32,235 nucleotides of DNA from Hyphomicrobiales bacterium (GTDB lineage Bacteria; Pseudomonadota; Alphaproteobacteria; Rhizobiales; NORP267). Positions 27,878 through 32,235 of this stretch are shown here, one piece after another. The position numbers were made by a program, and so were the translations under genes. Below the pieces are notes generated by a model that saw only the letters and a program-made list of their open reading frames with translations, was not told the origin of the DNA and did not search any database. The stretch's first letter is position 1, and every line of letters starts with the position of its first letter. The stretch spans positions 1-32,235 of the forward strand of contig JAUYJB010000108.1 in NCBI GenBank assembly GCA_030688605.1. The letters are read 5' to 3'.

Positions 27878-27929
27878 GGCCAATAAATTGCCGGTTCTTT
27901 TCAGCGCTGTTTCGCGCTATCAGTTGGCC
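27878..27929. promoter_or_regulatory. Nested inverted repeat between suhB and the MotA/ExbB-like gene
   Basis: GGCCAA (27878-27883) and TTGGCC (27924-27929) enclose AGCGC-TGTTTC-GCGCT (27903-27918) in the 75-bp gap. It starts right after the suhB stop, so it could be a terminator (no T-run follows) or part of the leader of the stator-like operon. Confidence 0.35.
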
Positions 27930-27949
27930 AGAATTGGAATCTTTGTCGC

Positions 27950-28960
27950 ATGGCCGCACAGACGGATTCGCACAAGCTGTCCAGCCCGCAGACCTTTCTG
28001 TGGCGGATGATTGTCTTCCTGATTATTGCCGGATTTATCGCGGCAATTCTCTATCCGCAGGTGCATTCCGCCTTCATGTCCAACCCGGGGCTGAATGGCC
28101 TGATCATCGGCGTTCTCCTCATCGGCATCGCGTTTGCCTTCCGCATGGTGATTCGGCTGTTTCCGGAAGTGCACTGGGTAAACAGTTTCCGCGTCGCCGA
28201 CCCGGGCCTGGAGCTGACGCGCTCACCGGTGCTGCTGGCGCCGATGGCGATGATGCTGCGCGATCGCATTGGCCGGATGATGCTGTCTGCGCCGGCGATG
28301 CGCTCGATCCTTGATTCCATCTCCATGCGCCTCGACGAGGCCCGCGACATCTCCCGCTATCTGATCGGGCTGTTGGTCTTTCTCGGTCTTCTCGGCACCT
28401 TCTGGGGACTGCTTCAGACGGTGAGCTCGGTCGGCCAGACTATCGCCTCGCTCGACGCCGCCGCCACCAATACCGGGGTCATCTTCGAAGACCTCAAGGC
28501 CGGCCTGCAGGCGCCGCTCGCCGGCATGGGCACGGCGTTTTCCTCGTCGCTGTTCGGTCTTGCCGGCTCATTGGTGCTCGGCTTTCTCGACCTGCAGGCG
28601 AGCCAGGCGCAGAACCGCTTCTACAATGACCTCGAGGACTGGCTGTCGACGGTCACCGACCTGACGCCGGCCCAGATCGCGGGCGAACGCGAGCAGCCGG
28701 AAATGGCGAACCTCGCCGGTATCCAGAAGAGCATCGAGCAACTTGCCCGATCCATGTCCGATGGCGGCGGCCCGACGCGCGGCGCCACGGCGGCGATGGC
28801 GCAACTTGCCGAAGGCATCCAGTCGCTGATCCAGCACATGCGCGCCGAACAGCAGATGATCCGCGAATGGGTCGAGGCGCAGGCGGATCAGCAGCAGGAC
28901 GTTAAGCGCATGCTTTCGACGCTCGGAAGCCGTGCCAAGGAGCGTGAGAAGCAGGGTTAG
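27950..28960 (+). CDS. MotA/TolQ/ExbB-like proton-channel protein
   Basis: A 336-aa inner-membrane protein with four likely helices at about residues 18-35, 50-66, 137-158 and 192-214. The third and fourth carry the MotA/ExbB domain, with LLGTFWGLLQTV and GMGTAFSSSLFGLAGSLVLGFLD. The last ~110 residues are cytoplasmic, polar and helical, with a Gln/Glu-rich end. It lies 3 bp before an OmpA/MotB-like gene whose N-terminal helix carries the matching aspartate, so the two probably form a proton-driven complex that is neither Tol (tolQR present elsewhere in the window) nor, from context, flagellar. Its function is unassigned. Confidence 0.85.
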   Translation: MAAQTDSHKLSSPQTFLWRMIVFLIIAGFIAAILYPQVHSAFMSNPGLNGLIIGVLLIGIAFAFRMVIRLFPEVHWVNSFRVADPGLELTRSPVLLAPMAMMLRDRIGRMMLSAPAMRSILDSISMRLDEARDISRYLIGLLVFLGLLGTFWGLLQTVSSVGQTIASLDAAATNTGVIFEDLKAGLQAPLAGMGTAFSSSLFGLAGSLVLGFLDLQASQAQNRFYNDLEDWLSTVTDLTPAQIAGEREQPEMANLAGIQKSIEQLARSMSDGGGPTRGATAAMAQLAEGIQSLIQHMRAEQQMIREWVEAQADQQQDVKRMLSTLGSRAKEREKQG

Positions 28961-28963
28961 TCA

Positions 28964-29992
28964 ATGGCAATCGCACGTACAAGGCGGCGGGAAGGCGGCG
29001 CCAATTATTGGCCCGGCTTCGTCGACGCGATGGCTACTCTGCTGCTGGTCATCATATTCCTCTTGTCGATGTTCATGCTGACCCAGTATTTCCTCAGCCA
29101 GGAAATTTCCGGCCGCGATACCATCCTCAACCGGCTCAATTCGCAGATCGCCGAGCTCACCGAGCTGCTGGCGCTGGAGCGCGCCGGCAAGAAGTCCGTC
29201 GAGGAGACGCTGGCCGCGCTGCAGGACAGCCTCGCCGGCACCGAGGCCGAGCGCGACCGCCTGCAGGGCCTTTTCGACAATCGGGCCGCCGACGCCGGCC
29301 AGGCCGGCGATCGAATCGCCGCCTTGACCACCCAGCTCGACGAGGAAAAACGGATCAGCGTCTCGGCCCTTGCCAAGGTCGAGCTGCTCAACCAGCAAAT
29401 CGCCGCCCTGCGCCGGCAGCTGGCGGCGATCGAGACGGCACTCGAAGCCTCAGAGGTCCGCGACAAGGAGAGCCAGGTCAAGATCGCCGACCTGGGGCGC
29501 CGCCTCAATGTGGCCCTGGCGCAGAAGGTTCAGCAGCTCGCCCGTTACCGATCCGACTTTTTCGGCCGGCTGCGCGAGATCTTGAGTCAACGCGCCGACA
29601 TCCAGGTGGTCGGCGACCGGTTCGTGTTTCAATCCGAGGTGCTGTTCGATTCCGGCTCGGCCGAAATCAACCCGGCCGGCCGCGGGGAGCTGCAGAAACT
29701 CGGCGTCGCTCTTCTCGAGTTGGAGGAGGAGATCCCGCCGGACATCGCCTGGGTGCTGCGGGTCGACGGGCACACCGACGCGCGGCCGATCCAGTCGGCG
29801 CGCTTCCCCTCCAACTGGGAACTGTCGGCCGCGCGCGCCATCTCGGTGGTCCGTTTCCTGATGGACAAGGGCGTCTCGCCGACCCATCTCGTCGCCGCCG
29901 GGTTCGGCGAACACCAGCCGATCGACCCAGGCGCCGACGCGGAGGCCATGCGCCGTAATCGCCGCATCGAACTGAAGCTGACCGAGCGCTGA
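28964..29992 (+). CDS. OmpA/MotB-like peptidoglycan-binding stator protein
   Basis: A 342-aa protein with one N-terminal membrane helix (about residues 19-43). An aspartate in it, D21 in WPGFVDAMATLLL, sits where MotB has its proton-accepting Asp. A coiled coil of about 145 residues follows (50-195). The C-terminal OmpA domain has VLFDSGSAEINPAG (226-239), VDGHTDARPI (267-276), NWELSAARA (284-292) and RRNRRIEL (330-337). It starts 3 bp after its channel partner. It converges on the exporter gene with 2 bp between the stops. Confidence 0.88.
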   Translation: MAIARTRRREGGANYWPGFVDAMATLLLVIIFLLSMFMLTQYFLSQEISGRDTILNRLNSQIAELTELLALERAGKKSVEETLAALQDSLAGTEAERDRLQGLFDNRAADAGQAGDRIAALTTQLDEEKRISVSALAKVELLNQQIAALRRQLAAIETALEASEVRDKESQVKIADLGRRLNVALAQKVQQLARYRSDFFGRLREILSQRADIQVVGDRFVFQSEVLFDSGSAEINPAGRGELQKLGVALLELEEEIPPDIAWVLRVDGHTDARPIQSARFPSNWELSAARAISVVRFLMDKGVSPTHLVAAGFGEHQPIDPGADAEAMRRNRRIELKLTER

Positions 29993-29994
29993 TC

Positions 29995-31818
<1,824 letters not shown>

Positions 31819-31857
31819 GGGTCCTTACATCCCCTCCCTACAGCAATAATCGGCTTC

Positions 31858-31887
31858 TTATAAACCGCTTTAGGCCACGCGCATCAA
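31858..31887 (-). promoter_or_regulatory. Candidate promoter of the ABC exporter gene
   Basis: On the minus strand TTGATG (31887-31882) and TTATAA (31863-31858) are 18 bp apart, leaving a leader of roughly 30 nt to the ATG at 31818. Confidence 0.45.
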
Positions 31888-31894
31888 GACTTAC

Positions 31895-31947
31895 GCACAA
31901 GGCCGACCCAACCGCCCCTTGTGCGCTCATGCGGCCTGCGTTATAGG
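31895..31947 (+). promoter_or_regulatory. rpmE promoter with overlapping inverted repeat
   Basis: TTGTGC (31919-31924) and TATAGG (31942-31947) are 17 bp apart, with about 35 nt left to the rpmE ATG. The -35 box is part of a perfect 8-bp inverted repeat, GCACAAGG (31895-31902) with CCTTGTGC (31917-31924). It could be a repressor site or a structural element between the two divergent promoters. Confidence 0.5.
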
Positions 31948-31989
31948 GTCGCGCAATCTCTTTGCAATTCTGCCCGCAGAGCTTAAGCG

Positions 31990-32214
31990 ATGAAGAAAGA
32001 CATTCATCCCGACTACCACCAGATCAAGGTCGTCCTGACCGACGGGGCGGAGTATATGACCCGCTCCACCTACGGTGTGGAGGGCGACACGCTGACGCTC
32101 GACATCGACCCGAAGACCCATCCGGCCTGGACCGGCGGCGGCCAACACCTTGTCGATCGCGGCGGACGGCTGAGTCGGTTCAAGAAGAAATACGAAGGCC
32201 TGCTCGGAAGCTAG
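31990..32214 (+). CDS. rpmE: 50S ribosomal protein L31 (cysteine-free type)
   Basis: Small protein of the large subunit, at the central protuberance bridging to the small subunit. The 74-aa sequence begins [19 protein letters not shown] and ends [15 protein letters not shown], typical of alphaproteobacterial L31. It has no cysteine, so it cannot form the zinc ribbon of C+ L31 proteins and should not depend on zinc. A short GGTC-GTAA-GACC hairpin (32215-32226) follows the stop at the window edge. Confidence 0.95.
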   Translation: MKKDIHPDYHQIKVVLTDGAEYMTRSTYGVEGDTLTLDIDPKTHPAWTGGGQHLVDRGGRLSRFKKKYEGLLGS

Positions 32215-32235
32215 GGTCGTAAGACCGACCTAACG

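Noticed and set aside
27950-29992. Zorya anti-phage system (ZorA/ZorB)
   Set aside because: ZorAB are also MotA/OmpA-like, but the required helicase/nuclease partners (ZorC-ZorD or ZorE) are absent: the neighbours are suhB upstream and an ABC exporter plus rpmE downstream.

Overview
The window is a high-GC chromosomal segment from an alphaproteobacterium, most likely a member of the Hyphomicrobiales (Rhizobiales). This rests on gene order and protein type: ruvCAB-ybgC-tolQRAB-pal-cpoB-tilS-ftsH-folP on one strand, zapA-6S RNA-5-formyl-THF cyclo-ligase next to a divergent tkt-gap-pgk-fba(class I) cluster, a cysteine-free L31 protein, and dispersed palindromic elements of the kind common in rhizobial intergenic DNA. 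The species cannot be named from the sequence alone.

Layout. Positions 1-13100 (minus strand) carry one long housekeeping block: Holliday-junction resolvase and branch migration (ruvC, ruvA, ruvB), the envelope-spanning Tol-Pal machine (ybgC, tolQ, tolR, tolA, tolB, pal, cpoB), tRNA-Ile lysidinylation (tilS), the membrane protease FtsH with a probable terminator after it, and dihydropteroate synthase (folP). Two copies of one ~135-bp palindromic element sit on either side of ruvA, each about 30 bp before the start codon of the next gene (ruvB and ruvA).

Positions 13100-15770 interrupt the block and are the only accessory-looking stretch. They hold an unrecognised exported protein (plus strand) with a Pro/Glu/Ser minisatellite, whose start region (ribosome-binding site and first codons) has been duplicated in tandem; then about 800 bp of gene-free DNA packed with palindromes; then a very small hydrophobic membrane protein. 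Minus-strand genes then resume: yebC, a YmdB-type phosphoesterase, 5-formyl-THF cyclo-ligase, a 6S RNA with a recognisable promoter, zapA, and a small coiled-coil protein.

From 19250 the genes run on the plus strand: tkt, gap, pgk (TTG start) and class I fba form a Calvin/pentose-phosphate/glycolysis cluster, followed by a diverged ThiE-like protein, a Sel1-repeat protein, efp, a SuhB-type inositol monophosphatase, and a MotA/ExbB-like plus OmpA/MotB-like pair that looks like a non-flagellar proton-driven stator. An MsbA-type ABC exporter converges on that pair, and rpmE is divergent from the exporter at the right edge.

No rRNA or tRNA gene, CRISPR array, prophage or transposase was seen. 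I found no complete novel system. The best candidates for a second look are the ruvC-yebC insertion, the paired elements around ruvA, the stator-like pair, and the ThiE-like protein that lacks the family's substrate-binding signatures.
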